A stretch of 64,000 bases of DNA from Muricomes intestini. Lineage in GTDB: Bacteria > Bacillota > Clostridia > Lachnospirales > Lachnospiraceae. Positions within the stretch are counted from its first letter, which is position 1. Each line of letters begins with the position of its first letter. The notes below the pieces were generated by a model. The model was not told the origin of the DNA. It saw nothing but the letters and a program-made list of their open reading frames with translations, and searched no databases. The position numbers and the translations under genes are program-made. Of this stretch, positions 26,965 to 35,097 are shown one piece after another. Location of the stretch: the NCBI RefSeq assembly GCF_004346165.1, contig NZ_SLZZ01000018.1:1-64000 (forward strand). The letters are read 5' to 3'.

Positions 26965-27255
26965 TTAACCGCGGTTTGCATTGCCTGCAGACTCGTCGAA
27001 TTCCCGATACTGGTTTGCGTTTTGTACAACACCGTTTCCGATATCTTCAATCAACTGCTTCATAGCCTCAAAGCTCGGTGCCATTTCTGCAACTCTTTCT
27101 GAAAAGCCTTCGTACCCGCTTCCCTGCCACATAGCCGGCAACTGCTCATTTACTACATTGTTGAGCCATGTCTGCAGATCCGTTACATCCTGTGAATGGG
27201 ATGTAATATTCTGTCCCTGTGCTACAACATCATCAAAATCCATCTGTAATGCCAC
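26965..27255 (-). CDS. esxA: WXG100 protein (EsxA-like)
   Basis: About 96 residues forming a helical hairpin with the turn motif MWQGSGYEGF (WxG) near residue 49. The N-terminal helix has DFDDVVAQGQNITSHSQDV and the C-terminal helix has QLIEDIGNGVVQNANQYRE, which fits the YxxxE/D export signal as YREFD. The start is taken as the GTG at 27255, well placed after AAGGGGGGTG. It is a core secreted component of T7SSb, lying between essB and the large LXG-like gene. Confidence 0.9.
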   Translation of the reverse strand: MALQMDFDDVVAQGQNITSHSQDVTDLQTWLNNVVNEQLPAMWQGSGYEGFSERVAEMAPSFEAMKQLIEDIGNGVVQNANQYREFDESAGNANRG

Positions 27256-27322
27256 GTCTTCACCCCCCTTCCACACTCTTTTTTATCTATAACAAAAGGA
27301 CATTTTACCTTTGTTACCATAT

Positions 27323-28444
27323 TTAATCCGAAGCTTCTGCTTCTGCATCCAAATTATATTTCTTCTCCAGACTGTCAATTTTAGACTGAAGTTCCCGAAG
27401 TTTCTGTTCTTTTTCTGTCCCTGTAATAGACGTATCCGCCTGAGTCTGCGACTTGTCTTTCAGGTAAGCATATAAAAGGAGTTCATCATCCGTAAGCTGC
27501 ATTGCCAGATCCTCCGCCTTTGTCACGTTCAGCCGCCCAAGGTAAATCCAGTACTCCAACTCTTTCGGATTGGAATCCAAACTAAACCTCGCCAGTATAT
27601 TTTCCTTCTGCTCACTGCTGAGACTTTCACTCTGCAGATATGCTTTGGCAAGTGTGTATTTCTGATGTTTGTCCAGTTCCCCCACCTGGATACCCTTCAG
27701 GGAATCAATCAGAGCCACGTTATCATTTTCAATATATGCATTGTCGGCGCTGTTCACAGCCGTCAGATAGGGAATTGTTTTTACATATTGAATCCCGCTG
27801 TATATGCCCAGCAGAATTGTGCTTACCGTCAAAACAACAACCGCAAGCTTTAAAATCCGGTTTCCTGTTTTACTAACAGAAATCTTCTCTCTTTTCTGTT
27901 TTTCCAGATAGTTACCTTTTATATCTTTTAAGTACCGTGCCGCGGCTGCAGCATCCTCTGCTTCAAAAAGAGGCGCCGTGCGGGGATTCTTTTTCAAAAG
28001 CTCTTCTCCGCCCTCCATATAATCCCGAAAGCTATACTGCCCGTTCAGTGCACAGGCAATGAGTGCCTTGTAGGCCAGGAGAAATCCCTCCTTCTTTTGC
28101 TCTCTCGAAGGCAGATCCCTGCTTTTAATATACAGTACTCCTGTAGAATCATAATATAGGTTGGACGGCTCAATAGAAAATTGATAGCTTTTCGTATCCT
28201 GCTCAAAATCTGCCGCCTGAATCAGCAGGTTTAGAAGTGTGACGGTATCTTCATTTCGTGCTTTTATAAATGGTATTAAATCTTCTGCAGCATACTTAAA
28301 GGTTACTTCCTCTTCCGTTTCACCCCATTCCATCGGCAGAAAATGTGTGCCTGCCGTCTGAAGCCTGCAAAAATCATAGATGCCAACTGCCGATAGCTCT
28401 GATTTTTTTACCTGTTCTGTCAGCAGTTCCCCTGTATTTTCCAT
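27323..28444 (-). CDS. essB: EssB/YukC, T7SS membrane component
   Basis: The 373-residue protein has a cytoplasmic pseudokinase-like N-terminal domain (residues 1-190, with SIEPSNLYYDSTGVLYIKSR). One membrane segment follows near 203-223 (LAVVVLTVSTILLGIYSGI), then an extracytoplasmic helical domain with TPR-like features and a coiled-coil end (EQKLRELQSKIDSLEKKYN). This is the EssB/YukC layout (TIGR03926). It is essential for the T7SSb channel. The start is 22 bp after essA. Confidence 0.93.
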   Translation of the reverse strand: MENTGELLTEQVKKSELSAVGIYDFCRLQTAGTHFLPMEWGETEEEVTFKYAAEDLIPFIKARNEDTVTLLNLLIQAADFEQDTKSYQFSIEPSNLYYDSTGVLYIKSRDLPSREQKKEGFLLAYKALIACALNGQYSFRDYMEGGEELLKKNPRTAPLFEAEDAAAAARYLKDIKGNYLEKQKREKISVSKTGNRILKLAVVVLTVSTILLGIYSGIQYVKTIPYLTAVNSADNAYIENDNVALIDSLKGIQVGELDKHQKYTLAKAYLQSESLSSEQKENILARFSLDSNPKELEYWIYLGRLNVTKAEDLAMQLTDDELLLYAYLKDKSQTQADTSITGTEKEQKLRELQSKIDSLEKKYNLDAEAEASD

Positions 28445-28466
28445 AACTATCTTCCCCTGTTCCTTC

Positions 28467-28889
28467 TCAATCTTCTATTGTAAATGTTTCTTCTATGTCC
28501 TGAGTCGCCCTCGCTGTCTTTTGTCTTCTCTTCTGCCAGTACAGGAGCATGCCCGCCCCAAAGACTGCAAAAAACAAAATCAGCATCGAGTAAACCATCA
28601 TGAAATTTGTCTTGGGAGTGGCTTCCTCCTCTTTCACTCTCTGCATATTGACTCCCTGAAAAAGCTGTGCCACCGTTACCTCGTCAGTGTTCACATCACC
28701 CATTTTCTGCACAAAGGGCTGGCCTTTAAGAAAAGTTTCCTGCCTTTTTTGTGTTCTCTCGGCTGCCGTCACTTTTTCCTGAAATTTTGTTGTAAAAACC
28801 GGGATTTCATTTAAGTCCGTCAGCGAGGAACCGGCTTTTCCCGAATCCTGCAGGACGTAAGGGTCAAGTATTATATCTGAGTCTGCCAT
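28467..28889 (-). CDS. essA: EssA-like T7SS membrane protein
   Basis: The 140-residue protein has a polar N-terminal region (TDLNEIPVFTTKFQEKVTAA) and one C-terminal membrane segment near 98-118 (MMVYSMLILFFAVFGAGMLL). It fits EssA in size, membrane topology and place, between esaA and essB. Sequence similarity within EssA is low, so the call leans on the locus order. It starts 15 bp after esaA. Confidence 0.75.
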   Translation of the reverse strand: MADSDIILDPYVLQDSGKAGSSLTDLNEIPVFTTKFQEKVTAAERTQKRQETFLKGQPFVQKMGDVNTDEVTVAQLFQGVNMQRVKEEEATPKTNFMMVYSMLILFFAVFGAGMLLYWQKRRQKTARATQDIEETFTIED

Positions 28890-28904
28890 AATCCCTCACC
28901 TCTT

Positions 28905-31187
28905 TTACTTGATATCAGTTGAATTTTTATCTTTCGCTCCTCTATTTGAAAGAGTCTTTCCAATTGCCGCGCCTAATAGCAATACACCCAGAAGAACAAC
29001 CAGTGTCGGCACAGCCTTAGAAGAATTTGACTCATCATCTTTTTCATCATCTACGGCTGACACTGCCCCCACAGATGCAGCAGCTTTTTCCTGCGTATCT
29101 GCCTGTGCCTGATCCACGGCGGATGCCTCCTCTGATACATAGAGAGGACTTATAATAAACTCCGCTGCCATTGTGTTTTCCAAGGTTCCGATTCTTGTGT
29201 AGGGCAACTTTTGCGTAAATGCCTGGAGAAGCAGCTGATTTTCAGCGGAGTTGTTCACCTTCACCGATTTCGCACCTGACAGGCCTTCAGCGACAGCTTC
29301 GTTGGAGGCCTTTGTTGCCGACTTTACATTGTCCTGAAGCTTAGTCTGGTTTTCGGCGTAGGTTGTATATGTATTGGAAAGCGTCTCACTCTGCGATGCG
29401 TCACGCTCTGTGATAGTCTTCTGCATGTCAGAGCCGTTGGACTGCATATCCGCATAGGAACTCTGAATAGCACCCCGATCTAAATATTTCAAGGGATTGA
29501 AGACTTCTACATTATTCCGGAAATTCTCCAGTTCCCCTGCCGAAATATTATAATTAGCTGTAGCCTCGGTCTTAAGTTTTTTAGTTTTTCTTAGCAATGG
29601 TGCTACTATATCCTTATTGACAGTGTCCAAAATTTCGGCACTGTTTACAGTGTCAATCTTATAACCACTATCTGCTGAAGTGTCAAAAGACAGCTTAGAT
29701 TTTATAGAAATAAAGGCATCATCTACATCAGCATTATTTTTACTTGAATTTCCTTCTGTATAGTTTTCATCTGGATTTTTTATAAATCGGCTCGGATCAT
29801 AAGTAGGTAGTATACTCTCATTAATTAGAGACCTTATGTTATCAACATTATTAATAGGAACCTTATTTTCTTCGTCCCCTATACTATAAGTACCTGTATA
29901 TGTAAGGGCAAGAGCATCCGTATAATCTATTAAAAAAGACTCTATTCCTTCCTCATTAAGACTTTCTGTAGCCATGTCCCAGATATAATAAACTGTTCCA
30001 TCCATGGTAATAGACCCCGTCCCAGGGTCGTTCACAGAATAAGCTGGAGCAGATCCCTCTATTGTTCCCTCATAGATGCCGCTGCTAAGAATACTAGCCA
30101 ATTTATTCACTGCATCATTCATTTCAGCATCTTCACCTTCCCGATATTTTCGTATACCCTCCTTGGTTCCATACCAGCAAGACTCTATGGTTTTCAGCTC
30201 GGCTTCTGCATCACCTACATCTTTCTGTATATTATTTTTACTCTCCTCTATCCCTTCATTATAATCTTGTAATGTGCTTTCTACTGTGTTCAGCCCTTTA
30301 TCATAAACATTATTTCCATCTTTGCCCTTAGTTACATCAAAATTTTGTATCTCATCATTTGTAGTTGCAAACAGCTCGCTAACAGCACTTCCCTGAGCTG
30401 TTAACTCCTTTTTATCTTCTTCTCCCTTTTCCTCTACGTATTCATACTCACTTCTGATTCTTTCCAGGAGTTCACCATTTTGTGTGATATATCCTTGGAT
30501 GTCGAGCGCGCTGACTTTCATGTCCGGCTGTGCCAACTGCGGAAACCGCACATATTTCTCCAGATCATGAGGTGAAATAACTGATATGGCGTCCACATCC
30601 TCCTTGTCATTTGCCATAACTGTCAGGGCACTGTCCTGTGCCCCATGAAATTCTTTCATAACTCCGCTCATATAGAGGATGCTCACATGATCGGACATTC
30701 CCTGAATGAAGGAATTTAACTGCTTCAGCGCAGCTAATTTATCCTCCTCCGGCAGATTCTGGTTCAGCTCATATGTAATACCGGACTTTGTCATTGTTGT
30801 ATTTAAACTCTGGATATTTGCTGAAAATGCAGACGGAATAATCACGTATGCCGCATACGTGCCCGAAGTAATCCCTGTGCGGGCTTCTTCCAGACTGGTA
30901 TATGAAAAATCGTTGTTTGGAAATTGAATCAGACTGGCTGCATAATTGATATTGCTTCCGTTTTGCTCCACGCCGTTATCCAAATTTACAACCGCAACTG
31001 AGCGAGTGCCTGCTTTTTTCGATGTTTTCTCTTCCTTCGCCTCTGCTCCATACTGACTTTCCTGTACCTTTACTGTGTCTCCGGCCGCCTCTTTAGACTG
31101 CCCGGATCTGCCCAATGCAAACCCTGCTCCTAAAAATACTATGGCAATCGCCACCAATGTAATCACTTGAATAATTTTCTTTTGTTT
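28905..31187 (-). CDS. esaA: EsaA/YueB-like T7SS membrane protein
   Basis: About 760 residues with one membrane segment at each end (IIQVITLVAIAIVFLGAGFA near residues 5-25 and PTLVVLLGVLLLGAAIG near 733-750) and a very long extracytoplasmic helical region. The start of the exterior region (RSVAVVNLDNGVEQNGSNIN, then FSYTSLEEARTGITSGTYAA) matches the YhgE/Pip/EsaA N-terminal domain. In T7SSb EsaA extends through the cell wall. The ATG at 31187 follows GGAGGCTGGAAGAAA; a TTG upstream lacks a site. Staphylococcal EsaA is longer and has more C-terminal membrane segments. Confidence 0.82.
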   Translation of the reverse strand, partial: KQKKIIQVITLVAIAIVFLGAGFALGRSGQSKEAAGDTVKVQESQYGAEAKEEKTSKKAGTRSVAVVNLDNGVEQNGSNINYAASLIQFPNNDFSYTSLEEARTGITSGTYAAYVIIPSAFSANIQSLNTTMTKSGITYELNQNLPEEDKLAALKQLNSFIQGMSDHVSILYMSGVMKEFHGAQDSALTVMANDKEDVDAISVISPHDLEKYVRFPQLAQPDMKVSALDIQGYITQNGELLERIRSEYEYVEEKGEEDKKELTAQGSAVSELFATTNDEIQNFDVTKGKDGNNVYDKGLNTVESTLQDYNEGIEESKNNIQKDVGDAEAELKTIESCWYGTKEGIRKYREGEDAEMNDAVNKLASILSSGIYEGTIEGSAPAYSVNDPGTGSITMDGTVYYIWDMATESLNEEGIESFLIDYTDALALTYTGTYSIGDEENKVPINNVDNIRSLINESILPTYDPSRFIKNPDENYTEGNSSKNNADVDDAFISIKSKLSFDTSADSGYKIDTVNSAEILDTVNKDIVAPLLRKTKKLKTEATANYNISAGELENFRNNVEVFNPLKYLDRGAIQSSYADMQSNGSDMQKTITERDASQSETLSNTYTTYAENQTKLQDNVKSATKASNEAVAEGLSGAKSVKVNNSAENQLLLQAFTQKLPYTRIGTLENTMAAEFIISPLYVSEEASAVDQAQADTQEKAAASVGAVSAVDDEKDDESNSSKAVPTLVVLLGVLLLGAAIGKTLSNRGAKDKNSTDIK

Positions 31188-31320
31188 CATTTTCTTCCAG
31201 CCTCCGCGCCTCCTATAATCCTGAGCCAATCAAATTTCTGCGTTAATTATAACTCAAAGTTTTATTACGTTCAACCACAAATGCCCTGTTTTGGTGTTTT
31301 ATTCCACTTTATAGGCTCGG

Positions 31321-33144
31321 TTATTTACGTAAAAATTGATTGTCAGGACTGTAGGCATCCGCATAGAGCGGATCATTGAGTGCCAGATTGAGGTATTTTT
31401 CTGTATTTCCGGAACCTTCCATTTCGTTGCCAGCTACGTCCGCCACTCTCCACTCTCCATTTATTTTCACATAATTCCAGGTGTGAGCCTCCCCGGATGC
31501 TGTCTCCCCTGTAACGCAGACGCACATAAGTCCCGCCTGGGTTCCTAATGCTGCAAAAGCCTCTGCATAGCTGTCACTGGTTCCCTTCTGATGAAGCAGG
31601 ACTCCTATCATATTGAAGGATTGTTTACGTTCTCTAAGCTCTTCCTTTAAGGTATCCCTCTTATCCTCCATCTCCCGCCATTCATCATGGCTGAGTTTTT
31701 TACTCTCTTCTGAACTGTCCAGCTCCCTCAGCTTTCGGTACTCCTCCGCTTTAGCAAAAGCATCGTCATCAAAATCGGAGGTTTCTACCAAATACCGGTT
31801 GATTGCCTTCACCTTTTCCAGTTCGTCCATATTGCCATTCACTACCTCACCTGCAGTGCGTATTACCTGCTCCTTTATACTCTCCATCCCTTGGACTGCG
31901 TCCTCATTATATGAAACCTGCAATATCTTCCTTTTTGGTGAGTAATAAGTATCATCAATCTCAGGCAGCAGATTGTAATACCAGTCTTTGTCGAACACCG
32001 TGTTGTCAACCTGGTAGTAGATCAAGTCGGTGTTTGACTCATCGATTGAATAGGTCACGGTATATTCAGAAACACTCCCATCCGCCATGATCATGGGTAC
32101 CCGGTCCGGCAGGTCTTCTATTTTCTTCACCCCATCAGAAACAATAGATGCATATTTGTTAGAAAATGTATTCCATGCCAGTCCTATCGGAACTTTATTC
32201 CCAATAGCATCTGAGGAAATACTGTTGCCCGGAACCGAGAGATTTTTATATTTATTGACAGCTACAACAAATATATGGTAGTCTCCAACCCCCGCGTCCA
32301 CCTCGTCGCGAAGTTCCAGATCCGTCTTATATGCGGGGTCGTTTTTATTATCGGAAGAGTATTCCATTGAAGCGCCTAATCTATACCCGGATATATGAGC
32401 CTTCTCCGACTTTGCTATTTCAAGACATGCAAAGCGGGGACCTTCCAAGTAACCATTTTCTTCCTTTAAAGATAGCTGTTCCTGGATTACAAGATAATAT
32501 TCCGCCCTTTTCACACGGGCCCACTCCAGGTTCAGCTGCCCATCATCAGTAATACTCATCTTCACCTTCGGGGCCGCCATTTTGACAGAAGAATGGTCAA
32601 TTTTCACAAGATAGATATAAGGCTTCTCCAGCAGCCTGCCTGTATTCAGATCATTATTTTGCACCAGATACAGGGTATCATAAATTCCCCAGCTGTCATC
32701 TCCCAGTAAGGTGAATGTTTCTTTTTTCTTGTTGTACCCTTTGGAGAAGCTTACAGACTCCGTGGCAATGTTTTGAGGGGAGGGAGAAATGATGAAATTA
32801 TACCCGGAGGACTTCTTCGAAATTGTATCCGGCCTGAAAAGCGGCCTTGTCAAATCACAGTCTTCATATACAGTAAATGGTTCCGCTGTGTGGTCGTCCT
32901 GATTGTTTTTCTCAAAGTCCGCAGATTTGGAAATCTTAGTCGGAAATGTTATGCTTTCATTCATATTGATATAAATGGGCTCTTCCTGAAATATATACTT
33001 ATCCGAGTCACTATATTTTTCTTTTAATACTGCAGCCTGCTCTAAAGCCGCACTCTTAGATTTCGTTTCATTCTCCCTGCCGCACCCAGAAAGTGCCAGT
33101 ATAACTCCTGTTAAAATTAGTAAGCGGCAATAACCTTTTTTCAT
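31321..33144 (-). CDS. Lipoprotein with a transglutaminase-like domain lacking the catalytic Cys
   Basis: About 607 residues with a signal peptide and lipobox LALSGC near residue 20. A long unassigned exterior region carries a fibronectin-like stretch around residues 190-310 (LNLEWARVKRAEYYLVIQEQ). A C-terminal transglutaminase-like fold has KGTSDSYAEAFAALGTQAGL, then HTWNYVKINGEWRVADVAG. In active members a Cys begins the first motif (G-V-C-x-x-Y-A); here it is Ser, while the His and Asp remain. It is first in the T7SS unit, 133 bp before esaA, and may be a cell-wall-facing accessory factor. The start at 33144 is favoured by AGGATTGTT spacing. Confidence 0.75.
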   Translation of the reverse strand: MKKGYCRLLILTGVILALSGCGRENETKSKSAALEQAAVLKEKYSDSDKYIFQEEPIYINMNESITFPTKISKSADFEKNNQDDHTAEPFTVYEDCDLTRPLFRPDTISKKSSGYNFIISPSPQNIATESVSFSKGYNKKKETFTLLGDDSWGIYDTLYLVQNNDLNTGRLLEKPYIYLVKIDHSSVKMAAPKVKMSITDDGQLNLEWARVKRAEYYLVIQEQLSLKEENGYLEGPRFACLEIAKSEKAHISGYRLGASMEYSSDNKNDPAYKTDLELRDEVDAGVGDYHIFVVAVNKYKNLSVPGNSISSDAIGNKVPIGLAWNTFSNKYASIVSDGVKKIEDLPDRVPMIMADGSVSEYTVTYSIDESNTDLIYYQVDNTVFDKDWYYNLLPEIDDTYYSPKRKILQVSYNEDAVQGMESIKEQVIRTAGEVVNGNMDELEKVKAINRYLVETSDFDDDAFAKAEEYRKLRELDSSEESKKLSHDEWREMEDKRDTLKEELRERKQSFNMIGVLLHQKGTSDSYAEAFAALGTQAGLMCVCVTGETASGEAHTWNYVKINGEWRVADVAGNEMEGSGNTEKYLNLALNDPLYADAYSPDNQFLRK

Positions 33145-33168
33145 AACAATCCTCACATTCTAATATAT

Positions 33169-33197
33169 ATTTTAATTCTTTTTATTCCCGCCAGCAA
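33169..33197 (-). promoter_or_regulatory. Candidate promoter of the T7SS operon
   Basis: On the minus strand TTGCTG (33192-33197) and TAAAAT (33169-33174) are 17 bp apart and lie 25 bp before the first T7SS gene. Both boxes are only moderate matches. The stretch 33157-33339 otherwise holds a short minus-strand frame of 69 codons with no ribosome site, which I do not take as a gene. Confidence 0.45.
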
Positions 33198-33339
33198 TGA
33201 GCCAAGCGGAAATGTTTGCATTTCCATTTGGCTCGCTGTTGATGACCCCGTTTTGACTGAAACACATACACTGGGCAATGACTACATCATCCCCATGAAC
33301 CTTGCTCAGTACCAGTAGATATCCAGAATAAAAGATACG

Positions 33340-33388
33340 AGGTCTCTTGAATATTGCATTTACCACACTTACAATATTCAAGAGACCT
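33340..33388 (-). terminator. Perfect 17-bp hairpin downstream of the nuclease remnant
   Basis: AGGTCTCTTGAATATTG (33340-33356) and its exact complement (33372-33388) enclose 15 nt. It starts 2 bp after the stop of the nuclease remnant. There is no immediate T run, only ATCTTTTATT further on, so it may be a terminator or another kind of structured element that shields the T7SS operon from readthrough. Confidence 0.5.
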
Positions 33389-33390
33389 TC

Positions 33391-34064
33391 TTATGGATTG
33401 CAGTTCTTACATGGTTCATATCCTTGTCGGAGCAAGTCCTGTCTGTCACCTGTAAATTTATGTCTGTTCTTCTCTTTCATCGCCGATACACTGGGACAGT
33501 CCGCTTTATGAAACTTTCCCGTATTTTCGTTGATAATGTATAACTTCTGCTCTGCCGAGTCCTCCCCGGATTCCTGGCTGTCTGTATATGCAGGATCCAC
33601 TTTGGACTTCTGACTGTCTCCATCTGCATAATCAATATCAACACTAGGCTGCACATCATATGCAAAGACATTGAAGCTGATTCCTTCTCCCTCATCTTCT
33701 ACCGACCATCCCTCCATAAGAACCCCATCGGCGATCAAATTATCCCCGGTAAAAACAGGAGTTACCCTGTACAACACATGATTATCGGTCTCTTCCACAT
33801 AATCTGCCACCGTCCCAAAGAATCCAGGGAGCTATAACTCTCAAAAGATGTGGTATTCTCCTTTTCCTCCTCGGTAAAATAGGGCTCGTTGTCGTTCACC
33901 TCCACAGAGGCCTCCCCCGAATAATCCGGGATGTCCTCTACAGACACTATATCTGATGATATGCCGGGTGTGTCGGATACAGTACTGACTTTACTTCCAC
34001 AGCCTGTGAGAACAATTGCCGCCGCAATCACCAGAAATATTTGCTTTTTGCACTTATGTATCAA
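33391..34064 (-). pseudogene. Nuclease lipoprotein (Endonuclea_NS_2 type) with its catalytic core deleted
   Basis: The 5' part encodes a lipoprotein signal (VIAAAIVLTGC) and a linker ending SFESYSSLDSLGR. In the next frame the sequence resumes at VADYVEETDNHVLYRVTPVF and continues EGWSVEDEGEGISFNVFAYD and VQPSVDIDYADGDS, the C-terminal half of the EndA-like DNA/RNA non-specific endonuclease domain. A small Cys-rich end follows (FHKADCPSVSAMKEKNRHKF, then EPCKNCNP). The middle, which carries the catalytic His and Asn, is missing, and the two parts are out of frame at about 33800. It is an internal deletion, not a point frameshift. The product would be inactive. Confidence 0.8.
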
Positions 34065-34184
34065 ATATATCCCTCTTTTTCATCTGCATTTTATTCAGTT
34101 TCCTTCTTTCGGTAAATATCCACAATTATAAACTTTACATCAGAATTTCCGTTCAGTCAATTAAGTAAATACACTTCATACTCC

Positions 34185-34206
34185 AAAAGGGTCAGACCCC
34201 TTTTGC
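34185..34206. repeat. REP-like palindrome, copy A2
   Basis: Core AAAAGGGTCAGACCCCTTTT followed by GC, with no transposase-derived tail. It lies between the nuclease remnant and sodA and could stop transcription from both sides. The rest of 34065-34332 holds the sodA terminator and nothing else that I can name. Confidence 0.75.
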
Positions 34207-34223
34207 ATGTCGGGCAAACTACA

Positions 34224-34253
34224 AAAGGGATTGCCGCTATCGACAATCCCTTT
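34224..34253 (-). terminator. Terminator downstream of sodA
   Basis: AAAGGGATTG and CAATCCCTTT are exact complements with a 10-nt loop, followed on the minus strand by T. It lies about 80 bp after the sodA stop and is symmetric enough to work both ways. Confidence 0.7.
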
Positions 34254-34332
34254 ATTTCACAAGACTCTTAGAAAAACGTAACCTATACCAGATAGGAATT
34301 AGACGTCCATATTCAGCCGGGTACATGGCTTC

Positions 34333-34953
34333 CTATTTGCCACCTTTGACCCGTTCGTAATTATCCGCCACTGCTTTCCAGTCTATTACATTGTAAAAAG
34401 CCTTTACATAATCGGCACGGACATTCTTGTACTTCAAGTAATAAGCATGTTCCCAGACGTCAATCCCCAGAATCGGAACAAATCCTGTCCCTTCCATAAG
34501 CGGATTATCCTGATTCGGACTGGAAGAAAGCTTTAGCTTACCGTCACGGTCTGCTGACAGCCATGCCCAGCCGGAGCCAAACTGGCCAATAGCCAGAGCA
34601 CTCAGCTTATCCTGAAAAGATGAAAACCCTCCGAATTCGTTAGCCAGCAGCTTTCCAAAAGCCCCGGCCGGCTCCCCGCCGCCATTAGTCCCTATTGTAG
34701 AAAAATAGAGATTATGATTGTAATACCCGCCGCCGTTATTGCGAATAGTCTTGCGCAGCGCCTCATCTGAAATAGAATCCAGTGAAGATAACAATGCTTC
34801 AATACCCTTATTAATCCCCGCCTTTTCCACTGCGTCGTTCAGATTTTTTGTGTAGGCCGCATGATGCTTGGAATAGTGAGTTTCCATTGTCAGAGCATCA
34901 ATATGGGGCTCCAGAGCATCGTAAGAATAAGGTAATTTATATTGTGTATACAT
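34333..34953 (-). CDS. sodA: Fe/Mn superoxide dismutase
   Basis: The 206-residue protein has all metal-site motifs: H26 in METHYSKHHAAY, the second His in GGGYYNHNLYF, and the Asp and His in GIDVWEHAYYLKYKN. The core FGSGWAWLS is also present. It converts superoxide to hydrogen peroxide and oxygen in the cytosol, notable in an otherwise anaerobe-like gene set. Iron or manganese use cannot be settled by eye. The start follows AGGAGGATTGGCTT. It is a single-gene unit with a near-perfect promoter and an operator-like palindrome. Confidence 0.96.
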   Translation of the reverse strand: MYTQYKLPYSYDALEPHIDALTMETHYSKHHAAYTKNLNDAVEKAGINKGIEALLSSLDSISDEALRKTIRNNGGGYYNHNLYFSTIGTNGGGEPAGAFGKLLANEFGGFSSFQDKLSALAIGQFGSGWAWLSADRDGKLKLSSSPNQDNPLMEGTGFVPILGIDVWEHAYYLKYKNVRADYVKAFYNVIDWKAVADNYERVKGGK

Positions 34954-34981
34954 AAGCCAATCCTCCTTTTATAGAATGATA

Positions 34982-34997
34982 GTTAGTTATATCTAAC
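34982..34997. promoter_or_regulatory. Operator-like palindrome in the sodA leader
   Basis: GTTAG-6-CTAAC (with inner TTATAT) starts 10 bp downstream of the sodA -10 box, so it covers the transcription start. The arms resemble half sites of DtxR-type boxes (GTTAG/CTAAC). Repressor identity is a guess. Confidence 0.45.
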
Positions 34998-35007
34998 TTA
35001 TGAGTAT

Positions 35008-35036
35008 ATAATACAGCACTTGTCTGAAAGTGTCAA
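35008..35036 (-). promoter_or_regulatory. Promoter of sodA
   Basis: TTGACA (35031-35036) and TATTAT (35008-35013) on the minus strand with a 17-bp spacer, a near-perfect vegetative promoter about 55 bp before the coding start. Confidence 0.8.
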
Positions 35037-35097
35037 GTAATAATTATTATTTTCAGAATAAAACCTTTCCTTTCCAGAATAATCATTCCTCTTATAA

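Noticed and set aside
33172-33381. A 69-codon minus-strand frame ending NISAWLIAGGNKKN
   Set aside because: It starts inside a hairpin without a ribosome site and matches no family I know; it overlaps the likely T7SS promoter.
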